DNA of 64,000 nt from Pseudomonas sp. S35 (GTDB lineage Bacteria > Pseudomonadota > Gammaproteobacteria > Pseudomonadales > Pseudomonadaceae): positions 1,302,001-1,366,000 of the forward strand of contig NZ_CP019431.1 of NCBI RefSeq assembly GCF_009866765.1. The letters are read 5' to 3'. Under the pieces are notes generated by a model, which worked only from the letters and a program-made list of their open reading frames with translations, had not been told where the DNA came from and did no database searches. A program made the translations under genes and the position numbers. Every line of letters starts with the position of its first letter. Positions within the stretch are counted from its first letter, which is position 1. Positions 29,009 through 39,390 of the stretch are shown here, one piece after another.

Positions 29009-30331
29009 ATGTCAGACGCCACGTCAATGGCCGAGGATTTCGCCAGCGGTCACAGCGATCCAGTGCAAGCCCTCGAACAGGCACTCGACCAAGCAAGCCG
29101 GTCGGCCAGTGTATTCATCTCGCTGACCACTGAGCGCGCGCGTCGAGAAGCCGAAGCATCTGCCGCCCGCTGGCGTGCCGGGCAACCGTTGAGCCTGTTC
29201 GATGGCGTGCCCCTGGCCTGGAAAGACCTGTTCGACGTGGCCGGCAGCATCACCACCGCTGGCGCCGCTTACCGCCGCCATGCGCCTGGCGCCTTGCTCG
29301 ACGCACCGAGCGTGGGCCTGCTGTGCCGCGCCGGGATGGTCAGCGTCGGCAAGACCAACCTCAGCGAACTGGCCTATTCCGGCCTGGGCTTGAACCCGCA
29401 TTTCGGCACGCCGCACAATCCTCATGGCACGGACAAAGCGCGTATTCCTGGCGGCTCGTCCTCGGGTTCGGCCGTGGCCGTGGCCGCCGGCATCGTGCCG
29501 ATCGCCATGGGCACCGACACCGCTGGCTCCATCCGCATCCCTGCGGCGCTCAATGGCCTGGTGGGGTATCGCAGCAGCAGCCGACGCTACAGCCGCGATG
29601 GCGTATTCCCTCTGGCGCACACCCTCGACAGCCTGGGCCCGCTGACCCGCAGCGTGCGCGATGCGCTGGCCATCGACGACCTGCTCCACGGTCGCAGCCA
29701 CACCCACAGCGCCCGCAGCCTCAAGGGCCAGCGCTTTGTGTTGGCGCAACAGGACGTTGAGCCCGCTGTGCGCGACAACCTGCTGCGCGCCGTGGAGCAA
29801 CTCAAGGCCCAAGGTGCGCTGATCGAAGAACGTGAATGCCCGACCTTCCAGGCCACCCTGGACCTGATCAAACAGCATGGCTGGCTCGGTTCCTTCGAAG
29901 CCTTCGCCCAGCACCAAGCCTTGCTCGACAGCGCCGATGCCGAGCAACTCGACCCCCGCGTGCGCCGTCGCCTCGAAGCCGCCCGCGCGCTGCCGGCCAG
30001 CCAACTTATCCACTTGACCTCTGCGCGCAGCCGCCTGCAACAGCAACTGCTCGACGACCTCGACGGCGCGGTCCTGATCACGCCTACCGTGGCCCACGTC
30101 GCGCCGCCACTGGCACCGCTGGAAGTCGACGACGACCTGTTCATCAGCACCAACCTCGCCACCCTGCGCCTGACCATGCCCGGCAGTCTGCTGGATATGC
30201 CAGGCGTCAGCCTGCCCAGCGGCCGCGATGCCCAGGGCCTGCCCACCGGGCTGCTGCTCAGCGCCCCGACGGGGGAGGACGCACGCTTGCTGCGTGCGGC
30301 CTTGTCCGTCGAATCCGTACTTAACGTTTAA
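29009..30331 (+). CDS. amidase-signature family hydrolase
   Basis: A 440-residue amidase with the Ser-cisSer-Lys triad: Lys72 (LAWKDLF), Ser150 (PGGSSSGSA) and nucleophile Ser174 (TAGSIRIP); the 24-residue spacing of the two serines equals that of FAAH. It should hydrolyse a carboxamide or carbamoyl bond; the substrate is not evident. Start ATG 29009 has GAGG about 9 bases upstream; an in-frame ATG at 28994 overlaps that site. It heads a plus-strand operon (deacetylase-family hydrolase, MFS transporter, two SDRs, small protein, COG0523 GTPase, binding protein) under a divergent GntR regulator, which suggests catabolism of an amide-containing compound. Confidence 0.88.
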   Translation: MSDATSMAEDFASGHSDPVQALEQALDQASRSASVFISLTTERARREAEASAARWRAGQPLSLFDGVPLAWKDLFDVAGSITTAGAAYRRHAPGALLDAPSVGLLCRAGMVSVGKTNLSELAYSGLGLNPHFGTPHNPHGTDKARIPGGSSSGSAVAVAAGIVPIAMGTDTAGSIRIPAALNGLVGYRSSSRRYSRDGVFPLAHTLDSLGPLTRSVRDALAIDDLLHGRSHTHSARSLKGQRFVLAQQDVEPAVRDNLLRAVEQLKAQGALIEERECPTFQATLDLIKQHGWLGSFEAFAQHQALLDSADAEQLDPRVRRRLEAARALPASQLIHLTSARSRLQQQLLDDLDGAVLITPTVAHVAPPLAPLEVDDDLFISTNLATLRLTMPGSLLDMPGVSLPSGRDAQGLPTGLLLSAPTGEDARLLRAALSVESVLNV

Positions 30332-30342
30332 GGAGACACATC

Positions 30343-31221
30343 ATGGCTAAAGACATTCTCTGTGCATTTGGCGTCGACGTTGACGCCGTCGCCGGCTGGC
30401 TCGGCTCCTACGGCGGTGAAGACTCGCCCGACGACATTTCCCGCGGCCTGTTCGCCGGTGAAATCGGCGCGCCGCGCCTGCTCAAATTGTTCGAACGCTA
30501 CGGCCTGCGCACCACCTGGTTTATCCCCGGCCACTCGATGGAAACCTTTCCCGAGCAAATGAAGGCCGTGGCCGACGCGGGTCACGAAATCGGCGTGCAT
30601 GGCTACAGCCACGAAAACCCGATTGCGATGACCGCCGAGCAGGAAGAAATCGTCCTCGATAAATCCATCGAGCTGATCACCCAGGTCACTGGCAAACGCC
30701 CCACTGGCTATGTCGCCCCATGGTGGGAATTCAGCAAGGTCACCAACGAACTGCTGCTCAAAAAAGGCATCAAGTACGACCACAGCCTGATGCACAACGA
30801 CTTCCATCCGTACTACGTGCGCAAGGGCGACACCTGGACCAAGATCGACTACAGCCAGCACCCCGACACCTGGATGAAACCCCTGGTGCGCGGCGAAGAA
30901 ACCGACTTGGTAGAGATCCCGGCCAACTGGTACCTGGACGATCTGCCGCCGATGATGTTCATCAAGAAAGCCCCCAACAGCCACGGCTTCGTCAACCCGC
31001 GCCACCTCGAAGAAATGTGGCGCGACCAGTTCGATTGGGTCTACCGCGAACACGAACACGCGGTGTTCACCATGACCATCCACCCCGACGTGTCCGGCCG
31101 CCCGCAAGTGCTGTTGATGCTTGAGCGTTTGATCGAACACATCCAGAGCCATGCCGGCGTGCGCTTCGTCACCTTCGACGAAATCGCCGATGACTTTATC
31201 CGCCGCCAACCGCGTACCTGA
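30343..31221 (+). CDS. polysaccharide-deacetylase-family hydrolase (PuuE-like)
   Basis: A 292-residue NodB-fold metalloenzyme. The metal site is visible as CAFGVDVDA (Asp12 and Asp14) and HGYSH (His86 and His90); the APWWEFS and [11 protein letters not shown] motifs near the middle and C-terminus complete the active site. Members of this soluble, signal-less subgroup include cofactor-independent allantoinase PuuE and cyclic-amide hydrolases rather than true polysaccharide deacetylases, so hydrolysis of a C-N bond in a small molecule is likely. It lies 11 bases after the amidase stop and is co-transcribed. Sequential C-N hydrolysis by this enzyme and the amidase is an inference. Confidence 0.85.
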   Translation: MAKDILCAFGVDVDAVAGWLGSYGGEDSPDDISRGLFAGEIGAPRLLKLFERYGLRTTWFIPGHSMETFPEQMKAVADAGHEIGVHGYSHENPIAMTAEQEEIVLDKSIELITQVTGKRPTGYVAPWWEFSKVTNELLLKKGIKYDHSLMHNDFHPYYVRKGDTWTKIDYSQHPDTWMKPLVRGEETDLVEIPANWYLDDLPPMMFIKKAPNSHGFVNPRHLEEMWRDQFDWVYREHEHAVFTMTIHPDVSGRPQVLLMLERLIEHIQSHAGVRFVTFDEIADDFIRRQPRT

Positions 31222-31251
31222 CCTTCAGCCCCCACCCTTGAGGCGCGATTT

Positions 31252-32592
31252 ATGTCCATCTACAACAAGCTTGACCTGACTGGCTGGAAACCCCGGCAAC
31301 TGACGTCCCAGGAAGTGCGCTTCGCCACCTGGATCGCGTTTTTCGCCTGGGTGTTTGCGGTGTACGACTTCATCCTGTTCGGCACGCTGTTGCCGGAGAT
31401 CGGCCGACACTTTGGCTGGGGTGAAGTGGAGCAAGCTGAAATCGCGACGTGGGTGGCGGTGGGTACCGCCGTGGTCGCCCTGGCCATCGGCCCTATCGTC
31501 GATAAATTGGGGCGCCGCAAAGGGATTATTTTCACCGTGGCCGGTTCTGCGCTGTGCTCGGCGCTGACGGCGATCGGCGGCGCGTGGGGCAAGTCGCCGC
31601 TGATTCTGATCCGTTCGCTGGGTGGCCTGGGGTATGCCGAGGAAACGGTCAACGCCACCTATCTGACCGAACTGTATGGCGCATCGCAAGACCCGCGCCT
31701 GACCAAGCGTCGCGGGTTCATCTACAGCCTGGTGCAGGGCGGCTGGCCGGTCGGTGCGTTGATCGCCGCCGGGTTGACCGCGTTGCTGCTGCCGATCATT
31801 GGCTGGCAGGGCTGCTTCATCTTCGCCGCAATCCCGGCGGTGGTGATCGCAATCATGGCGCGCAAGCTCAAGGAGAGCCCGCAGTTCCAGATCCACCAGC
31901 GCATCAGCGAGCTGCGTAAAAGCGGCGCGGTAAAGGACGCGCAGAACGTCGCCGTGACCTACGGCGTGGATTACGACGAACACAGCAAGGCCGGCCTTAA
32001 AGCGGCGTTCCGTGGCCCGGCCCGCCGCGCCACGCTGGTGATCGGCGCCGCGCTGCTGCTCAACTGGGCGGCGATCCAGGTGTTCAGCGTGTTGGGTACT
32101 TCGGTGATCGTCAGCGTGCACCACATCTCGTTCGAGAACTCGCTGATCATCCTGGTGCTGTCGAACCTGGTGGGTTACTGCGGTTACCTCAGCCACGGCT
32201 GGATGGGCGACAAAATCGGTCGCCGCAATGTGATCGGCCTGGGCTGGATGCTCGGCGGCCTGGCGTTCGCCGGCATGCTGTTTGGCCCGAGCAACATGGC
32301 GATGGTGGTCGGGCTGTACAGCCTGGGCCTGTTCTTCCTGATCGGGCCGTACTCGGCGGCGTTGTTCTTCATCAGCGAAAGTTTCCCCACCAGCATCCGT
32401 GCCACCGGTGGCGCGATCATCCATGCGATGGGCCCGATTGGCGCAGTGGTCGCAGGCTTTGGTGCCACCCAAGTGTTGTCCGCCGGCAGCGACTGGCAGA
32501 CCGCCGCGCTGTGGTTTGGCGCAGTGCCGTGCTTCCTGTCCGGCATGTTGATGTTTGCCGCACGCCACGTGCGTCCGGAAACCGTTCAGTAA
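31252..32592 (+). CDS. MFS transporter, sugar-acid/aromatic-acid type
   Basis: A 446-residue major facilitator with about 12 helices. The loop 2-3 motif is DKLGRRKG and its repeat in the C-half is DKIGRRNV (motif GDKIGRR); the loop after helix 4 carries [23 protein letters not shown], typical of acid:H+ symporters. A long central cytoplasmic loop (residues ~205-260) separates the halves. Within this operon it probably imports the organic substrate that the amidase and deacetylase-family enzymes degrade. It starts 30 bases after the upstream stop. Confidence 0.87.
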   Translation: MSIYNKLDLTGWKPRQLTSQEVRFATWIAFFAWVFAVYDFILFGTLLPEIGRHFGWGEVEQAEIATWVAVGTAVVALAIGPIVDKLGRRKGIIFTVAGSALCSALTAIGGAWGKSPLILIRSLGGLGYAEETVNATYLTELYGASQDPRLTKRRGFIYSLVQGGWPVGALIAAGLTALLLPIIGWQGCFIFAAIPAVVIAIMARKLKESPQFQIHQRISELRKSGAVKDAQNVAVTYGVDYDEHSKAGLKAAFRGPARRATLVIGAALLLNWAAIQVFSVLGTSVIVSVHHISFENSLIILVLSNLVGYCGYLSHGWMGDKIGRRNVIGLGWMLGGLAFAGMLFGPSNMAMVVGLYSLGLFFLIGPYSAALFFISESFPTSIRATGGAIIHAMGPIGAVVAGFGATQVLSAGSDWQTAALWFGAVPCFLSGMLMFAARHVRPETVQ

Positions 32593-32602
32593 GGAGTGTT
32601 TG

Positions 32603-33364
32603 ATGAGCCGTAAAGTTGCCTTGATTACCGGCGCCGCCAGCGGCATCGGCCAAGCCCTCGCCGTGGCCTATGCACGGGTTGGCGTGGCGGTGGTCGGCGG
32701 GTATTACCCGGCCGACCCCCATGATCCACAGACCACCGTTGCCCTGGTGGAACAGGCCGGCGGCGAGTGCCTGATGTTGCCGCTGGACGTTGGTGATAGC
32801 GCTTCGGTGGACGCCCTGGCCGCCCAGGCCGTGCAGCATTTCGGCCGGCTGGACTATGCGGTCGCCAACGCCGGTTTGCTGCGCCGCGCACCGCTGCTGG
32901 AGATGACCGATGTACTGTGGGACGAGATGCTCAACGTCGACCTCACCGGGGTGATGCGCACCTTCCGTGCGGCCACGCGGCATATGAAGGAGGGCGGCGC
33001 GCTGGTGGCGATTTCCTCGATTGCCGGTGGCGTGTATGGCTGGCAGGAGCACTCGCACTACGCCGCCGCCAAGGCCGGTGTGCCGGGTTTGTGCCGGTCG
33101 CTGGCAGTGGAATTGGCGGGCCTGGGCATTCGCTGCAATGCGGTGATCCCAGGCTTGATCGAGACGCCGCAGTCGCTGGATGCGAAGAACTCGCTGGGGC
33201 CCGAAGGCTTGGCGAAAGCGGCGCGGGCGATTCCGTTGGGGCGGGTAGGGCGCGCGGATGAAGTGGCGTCGCTGGTGCAGTTCTTGACCAGTGAGGCGTC
33301 GAGCTACCTCACCGGGCAGAGCATCGTTATCGACGGCGGCCTGACCGTGCGCTGGCCTGACTAA
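32603..33364 (+). CDS. short-chain dehydrogenase/reductase
   Basis: A 253-residue classical SDR. The cofactor loop is TGAASGIG (residues about 9-16), ANAG follows around 89-92, and the catalytic Ser-Tyr-Lys is present ([15 protein letters not shown]). AAGGAG precedes the ATG by 6 bases and the start lies 10 bases past the MFS stop. It oxidises or reduces a hydroxyl/carbonyl intermediate of the pathway, with NAD(P); substrate unknown. A REP palindrome separates it from the next SDR gene. Confidence 0.88.
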   Translation: MSRKVALITGAASGIGQALAVAYARVGVAVVGGYYPADPHDPQTTVALVEQAGGECLMLPLDVGDSASVDALAAQAVQHFGRLDYAVANAGLLRRAPLLEMTDVLWDEMLNVDLTGVMRTFRAATRHMKEGGALVAISSIAGGVYGWQEHSHYAAAKAGVPGLCRSLAVELAGLGIRCNAVIPGLIETPQSLDAKNSLGPEGLAKAARAIPLGRVGRADEVASLVQFLTSEASSYLTGQSIVIDGGLTVRWPD

Positions 33365-33382
33365 CAGGTGTACTCGATCAAA

Positions 33383-33413
33383 ATGTGGGAGGGAGCAAGC
33401 CCCCTCCCACATT
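33383..33413. repeat. REP palindrome inside the catabolic operon
   Basis: ATGTGGGAGGGAGCAAGCCCCCTCCCACAT, a single inverted unit between the two SDR genes. In an mRNA it would form a stable stem that could protect the upstream message or lower downstream expression. Confidence 0.85.
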
Positions 33414-33441
33414 GCAAGTGGATTTTTCCAGGAGTTTTTGC

Positions 33442-34191
33442 ATGAACCAACTGACTAACCGCCGGGCCGTCATCACCGGCGCCGGCAGCGGCATCGGTGC
33501 CGCCATCGCTCGCGCCTACGCTGTTGAAGGCGCGCGTTTGTTATTGGCCGATCGCAATGCCGCCAGCCTCGCCGAAACTGCAATCACCTGCCGCAACCTC
33601 GGTGCCGAGGTCTTTGAATGCCTGGCCGATGTCGGCACGGTCGAAGGCGCTCAAGCCAGTGTCGACCGTTGCGTCGAACACTTCGGTGGCATCGACATTT
33701 TGGTCAACAACGCCGGCATGCTCACCCAGGCGCGCTGCGTTGATCTGTCCATCGAGATGTGGAACGACATGCTGCGCGTCGACCTCACCAGTGTGTTCGT
33801 CGCCAGCCAGCGCGCATTGCCCCACATGGTTGCACAGCGCTGGGGGCGGATCATCAATGTGGCCTCGCAACTGGGCATCAAGGGCGGCGCCGAACTGACT
33901 CACTACGCGGCGGCCAAGGCTGGGGTGATCGGGTTTACCAAGTCCCTGGCGCTGGAAGTGGCCAAGGACAACGTGCTGGTCAACGCCATTGCCCCAGGCC
34001 CGATTGAAACCCCGTTGGTCGGCGGCATCAGCGACGACTGGAAGCGCGCCAAGGCCGCCGAACTGCCGTTGGGCCGCTTCGGCCTGGCCGACGAAGTCGC
34101 ACCCACCGCGGTGCTGCTCGCCAGCGAACCGGGCGGTAACCTGTTCGTCGGCCAGACCCTGGGCCCGAACTCCGGCGATGTCATGCCATGA
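33442..34191 (+). CDS. short-chain dehydrogenase/reductase (second)
   Basis: A 249-residue classical SDR of the FabG-like type. Cofactor loop TGAGSGIG, LADRN as acidic end of beta-2 (favouring NAD), NNAG at about 90-93 and the catalytic HYAAAK. The ATG 33442 follows CCAGGAG. It is not a close duplicate of the previous SDR: the N-terminal and substrate-loop regions differ clearly, so the two probably act at different steps. The next gene starts 13 bases later. Confidence 0.88.
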   Translation: MNQLTNRRAVITGAGSGIGAAIARAYAVEGARLLLADRNAASLAETAITCRNLGAEVFECLADVGTVEGAQASVDRCVEHFGGIDILVNNAGMLTQARCVDLSIEMWNDMLRVDLTSVFVASQRALPHMVAQRWGRIINVASQLGIKGGAELTHYAAAKAGVIGFTKSLALEVAKDNVLVNAIAPGPIETPLVGGISDDWKRAKAAELPLGRFGLADEVAPTAVLLASEPGGNLFVGQTLGPNSGDVMP

Positions 34192-34204
34192 GTGAGGTGT
34201 AGCC

Positions 34205-34507
34205 ATGTGCGGACTCTGCGGATTGCTCGGCGAAGACCTGCACTGGAGCGACCCCTTGGGCGACGAATTGCCCCGCCGCCGCGAGCGCCTGCGCCGTATC
34301 GCCGCGATCAACCAGGTGCTGGCGGTGTTCCGGCTCAAGGTCGAGGACTTCCAAGGCGCCTCGTACTTGCTGTTGGGTGCCACCGGTAAACAGGCGTTGG
34401 CGAGCGGCTTGGATCAACTCTGGCAGGCAGCCGAAACCATGCTCGGCCGCCCATTGGATCCCCTCGACCCGCGTCTACTTGACCACCTGGAAAACACCCC
34501 CCTGTAG
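34205..34507 (+). CDS. small MCGLCG protein of unknown function
   Basis: A 100-residue protein starting MCGLCGLLGEDLHWSDP. The CxxC near the N-terminus could bind a metal or be redox-active. The MCG start resembles class II glutamine amidotransferases, but there is no room for that domain. The rest is charged and helical with a conserved-looking ATGKQALASGLDQLWQ segment. I do not recognise the family. Position directly before a COG0523 metal chaperone suggests a metal-linked accessory role (inference). Its stop falls inside a palindrome. Confidence 0.75.
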   Translation: MCGLCGLLGEDLHWSDPLGDELPRRRERLRRIAAINQVLAVFRLKVEDFQGASYLLLGATGKQALASGLDQLWQAAETMLGRPLDPLDPRLLDHLENTPL

Positions 34508-34535
34508 GCGCGAGCAAGCTCGCTCCTACAGGGGG
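34497..34535. repeat. palindrome overlapping the stop of the small gene
   Basis: CCCCTGTAGG.GCGAGCAAGCTCGC.CCTACAGGGG: a 39-base near-perfect inverted repeat in the REP style but with a different outer arm. It contains the TAG stop of the small gene and ends 12 bases before the next start, so it would fold across the intercistronic junction. Confidence 0.8.
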
Positions 34536-34546
34536 CGGAGGTAAAT

Positions 34547-35517
<971 letters not shown>

Positions 35518-35521
<4 letters not shown>

Positions 35522-36693
35522 TCACACTGCGTGTCCTCGGTACCTCGGTCACCTTGCTTGAAACCCTGCGCGTACGCGCCGAGCAGGAGCTGGGCATTCG
35601 CTTGGTGTATCAGGTGCATGATGTCGAACAAGCCCAGCGCATTGCGGTGATGCAGCCCGACAGCTACGACCTCTACGACCAGTGGTTTCACAACGTCGAC
35701 TTCGTGTGGCCGGCCCGGGCGATCCAGCCCATCGACACTCGGCGCATCGCGCTGTGGCACGAGATCAACGACTTGCCCAAGCGCGGTCGCCTGTCACCCA
35801 ACGACCGGCTGGGCAGCGGCAGTGTGCCCAGTGAGCGGTTGTTCGTGCAGCACGATGGCAGCCTGGGCAGCACCGTCACCGAACGCATCAGCATGCTGCC
35901 CCTGACCCACAACGCGGACAGTTTTGCCTACCGCCCCGAGCGCCTGCCCGAGGGTTTTTGCCACGGCAACGAAAGCTGGGGGTGGCTGCTGGACCCGGCC
36001 TGGCGTGCCCGCACGGCACTGCAAAGCGACGCCGCCATCGGTGCGCTGGATGCGGCGTTGGCGGTGCAGGGCGCGGGGCTGGCGCACTTCAACGACATCG
36101 GCAACATGAGCATCGAAGAGATCGATGTGCTGGCCGACATCCTGGTACGCAAGCAAAAGGAAGGGCACTTTGCCGCGTTCTGGTCGGACGATGAAGAGGC
36201 GGCGCAGTTGATGCTCAGCCCGAACGTCGATATCCAGAGCCTGTGGTCGCCAACCCTGATGCGCCTGCACCGCGCCGGCGTGAAATACCGCCTGGCGGTG
36301 CCCCGCGAGGGCTATCGTGCCTGGTTTGGTGGGTTGTCACTGTCGCGTCATGCCAAAGGCCCGGTGCTGGATGCAGCCTATGCCTACCTCAATTGGTGGC
36401 TGTCCGGCTGGCCCGGCGCGGTCATGGCCCGCCAGGGTTACTACATCGGCAACCCGGCGCGCAGCCGTGATCACCTGAGCGCTGCGGAGTGGGATTACTG
36501 GTACGCCGGCAAGCCTGCACGGGAGGAGTTGCTGGGCAGCGATGGGTTGCCGCTGATTGATGTTGGTGAGGTGCGCGATGGTGGTTCTTATGAACAGCGC
36601 ATGGGGCATATCGCGGTGTGGAACTCGGTGATGGATGAACACAACTACCTGGTACGCAGGTGGGGGGATTTCATGCGGGCGCGCTGTGTTTGA
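35518..36693 (+). CDS. extracellular-solute-binding-protein-like protein lacking a signal peptide
   Basis: A 391-residue protein resembling type II periplasmic binding proteins of the PotD/ABC class (MLPLTHNADSFAYRPE, DPAWRARTALQSD, AYAYLNWWLSGWPGAVMARQGYY). The N-terminus (MITLRVLGTSVTLLETLRVRAEQ) is not a signal peptide, it starts directly at the first beta strand, and no ABC permease or ATPase gene is near. It overlaps the COG0523 gene by 4 bases (ATGA), so equal expression is expected. It may act in the cytoplasm as a ligand-binding or enzyme protein; function unknown. It is the last gene of the cluster. Confidence 0.75.
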
Positions 36694-36785
36694 CCAAGCC
36701 AAGCCACTGCCGCCAATAAAGTGACAGTAAAATCCCAGGTTTTATTGGGTGCACTTATGCCTTGTCCCAGCTAATCTGCTTAAAC

Positions 36786-36817
36786 CAAATATTCCATCCA
36801 AATGGATATTTTTTTGA
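36786..36817 (+). terminator. possible weak terminator after the catabolic operon
   Basis: AAATATTCCAT pairs with ATGGATATTT across a short CCAA loop (one bulge), followed by TTTTTT. The stem is AT-rich, so this is at best a moderate terminator for the operon ending at 36693. Confidence 0.4.
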
Positions 36818-36846
36818 CGCCGGGTCAGCTGTCGCAAGGAATGCAC

Positions 36847-39237
36847 ATGACAAAAGGACGTAGTGGCAGAAAGAGGCGAACGCTGCCAGAGGGCACTGCA
36901 ATGGCCTGGCGCCATACGTTCCAAACCCGGATTGCCGGGGTGCTGGCGCTGTTGCTGCTGGTGGTCGTCGCCGCCACTTACTTCGCCGTGAAGGCCGCCA
37001 CCGCCCGTGCGGTGGAGAATCAGGCGCAAGTCCAATTGAAAACCGGGACCCAGGTGTTCGAGCGCTTGCTGGACCTGCGCGGGCGTCGCCTGCAATACGG
37101 TCTCGACTGGCTCACCGTCGATGGCCCGTTCAAGCAAGCGGTGGCCGAGGGCAAGACCGTGCCGATTCTGGCGGCGTTGCGTCGACATGGAACGGGCATC
37201 CGTTCCAGTGAGGTGTTTGTGCTGGGCCTGGAGGGTCGGGTCATGGTCAGTACCTTGCCTGCTCTCACGCGTGGCCAGTCTTTCCCGTATGACGATGCCT
37301 TGCGCCGTGCGCGGCGCAGTGGCCTGCAAATGCTGATCGTCGCCCTGGACGGGCGGCCTTACTTGCTGGTGCAGGATGAGGTCTTCGACCCGATGCCCAT
37401 CGCGCGGATTGTCATGGGCTTTCCCATGGACCAACTGTTCGCCCATGAACTGCGCTCCATGAGCAATCTGGAGGTGTCGTTCCTCAGCGTGCAGGATGGC
37501 AAGCCGGGTCCACTGTTTAGCACCCAGCCTGACGCTTATCAGGCCGCCACCCTGAGTCTGCTGCACGGGGCGCCACTGAACCCGGAACCGCAGATCCACC
37601 TGTTTTACGGTCAGCGCGTGCTCAGCCAAGTGTTGCCGCTGGCCAACACCCGCGACGGCGACGAGGTGCGCGTATTGCTGCAAAGCCCGCTGGACCACGC
37701 GCTGGAATCGTTTGCGCCGCTCGACCGGCAATTCCTCGGGATTGCCCTGGCGGTGCTGGTGGTGTCGTTGGCCGGCGCGTTGTTCCTGGCGCGTCGGGTG
37801 TCGCGCCCGCTCAATGCATTGGTGGAGGCGGCCGGGCGCATTGGTGCCGGGGATTACCGTACGCCGGTGCGAGTGCGCAGCCATGATGAATTCGGCCTGC
37901 TGGCCCGTGCCTTCAATGCCATGCAAAGCGGCATCGCCGTGCGCGAGCGGCAACTGGCCCACAACGCCCTGCACGACCCACTCACCGGTCTACCCAACCG
38001 AGCGCTGGCGATGGAGCGCCTGGGCAGCGCGATCAGTGCGCGGCGGCCGGTGGTGTTGCTGTACTTGGGCATCGAGAACTACCGGGTGATCAACGAAGGC
38101 TTCGGCCCCGAGGGCGTGGAGGAGATGATGCGTGAAGCCAGCCGGTGTTTGTCCATGAGCCTGCTGGCCAGCGATACCGCGGCGCGCATCACCGGCAGCG
38201 AATTTCTGTTGTTGCTGGAAAACACCGAAGTCGACCGCGCCGTGACCCGCGCCGACCGCCTCTACGCGCTGCTCACCGAACCCCAGCGCATCGGCAATGA
38301 CGAGGTGCGCCACGAGGTCAGCATCGGCATCGCCGCGTACCCCGCCGACGGCCAGCAGGTGGAAGAGTTGATCAGTCGCGCCGCGATTGCGCGTCACGAT
38401 GCCACGACGCTGCCGGGCTATCTGCAGATCTACCAACAGGACCGTGATCTTGCCCACCAACGCCAGATCAGCCTGATCCGCGACCTGCGCCGTGCGGTCG
38501 TCGAACGCGAGTTGTACCTGTGTTACCAGCCCAAACTCGACCTGCAGCACGGCCATGTATGCCAGGCCGAAGCCTTGCTGCGCTGGCAGCATCCGACGCT
38601 GGGGCTGGTGTCGCCCGCCGAGTTCATCCCCCTGGCCGAACGCACCGGCAGCATGGGTGGCCTGACCTTGTGGGTGATCGAAGAAGCGATCCGCCAGATC
38701 GGCGAATGGGCGCAGCGCGGCCTGTCGATTCAGTTGTCGGTGAATATTTCGGTGGACGACTTGGCCGATGATGACCTGGCGACCCGCGTCACCACCTTGC
38801 TGGCGCACTACCAGGTGCCCGCCCAGCAGCTGATTTTCGAGATCACCGAAAGCGCGATCATGCACAACCCGCAGCAGGCCCTCAGCGTGCTGGAGCAATT
38901 GCGCGGGTGTGGCATCAGCCTGTCGGTGGATGACTTCGGCACCGGCTACTCCTCACTCGCGCAATTGCAGCGCCTGCCGGTGCAGGAGTTGAAGATCGAC
39001 CAGTCGTTCGTGCGCAACCTCGACAGCGCCACGGGCGACGGCGTGATCGTGCGCTCCACCATCGAAATGAGCCACAACCTAGGGCTCAAGGTGGTGGCCG
39101 AAGGGGTGGAGTTCGAGCCTAGTCTCAAGTTGCTCAAACAGTGGAACTGCGACACGGCCCAGGGCTATCTCATCAGCCGACCGTTGAATGCCCTGGCGTT
39201 CGAGCGGTGGATGCGGCGTGAGCGGGTGGCGCCGTGA
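36847..39237 (+). CDS. membrane EAL phosphodiesterase with degenerate GGDEF domain
   Basis: A 796-residue protein with an N-terminal membrane helix (after AWRHTFQTRI), a ~240-residue periplasmic Cache-like sensor, a second helix (LGIALAVLVVSLAGALFLA), HAMP, a GGDEF-like domain and an EAL domain. The GGDEF site is TGSEF (449-453), so cyclase activity is not expected. The EAL site is intact (EALLRW from Glu575, VNIS, DDFGTGYSS, LKIDQSF, AEGVE, QGYLISRP), predicting c-di-GMP hydrolysis. The start at 36847 has AAGGA 6 bases upstream; ATG at 36802 and 36901 are alternatives. It is a close paralogue of the protein at 44493-46862. Confidence 0.88.
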   Translation: MTKGRSGRKRRTLPEGTAMAWRHTFQTRIAGVLALLLLVVVAATYFAVKAATARAVENQAQVQLKTGTQVFERLLDLRGRRLQYGLDWLTVDGPFKQAVAEGKTVPILAALRRHGTGIRSSEVFVLGLEGRVMVSTLPALTRGQSFPYDDALRRARRSGLQMLIVALDGRPYLLVQDEVFDPMPIARIVMGFPMDQLFAHELRSMSNLEVSFLSVQDGKPGPLFSTQPDAYQAATLSLLHGAPLNPEPQIHLFYGQRVLSQVLPLANTRDGDEVRVLLQSPLDHALESFAPLDRQFLGIALAVLVVSLAGALFLARRVSRPLNALVEAAGRIGAGDYRTPVRVRSHDEFGLLARAFNAMQSGIAVRERQLAHNALHDPLTGLPNRALAMERLGSAISARRPVVLLYLGIENYRVINEGFGPEGVEEMMREASRCLSMSLLASDTAARITGSEFLLLLENTEVDRAVTRADRLYALLTEPQRIGNDEVRHEVSIGIAAYPADGQQVEELISRAAIARHDATTLPGYLQIYQQDRDLAHQRQISLIRDLRRAVVERELYLCYQPKLDLQHGHVCQAEALLRWQHPTLGLVSPAEFIPLAERTGSMGGLTLWVIEEAIRQIGEWAQRGLSIQLSVNISVDDLADDDLATRVTTLLAHYQVPAQQLIFEITESAIMHNPQQALSVLEQLRGCGISLSVDDFGTGYSSLAQLQRLPVQELKIDQSFVRNLDSATGDGVIVRSTIEMSHNLGLKVVAEGVEFEPSLKLLKQWNCDTAQGYLISRPLNALAFERWMRRERVAP

Positions 39238-39390
39238 CTGACCTATTCCATGCCGTTTTGGCTGGGTGAAACAGCTTCTAAAATTTTCGTCTCGCCGATT
39301 TTTCCCCAAATTGCACTCAGGTTATTCCGGAACTCTCTCCGGCCTTTCCTAACCTTGGCCCGCTCTCGACGGGCCTGTGAGGGGCAATTC

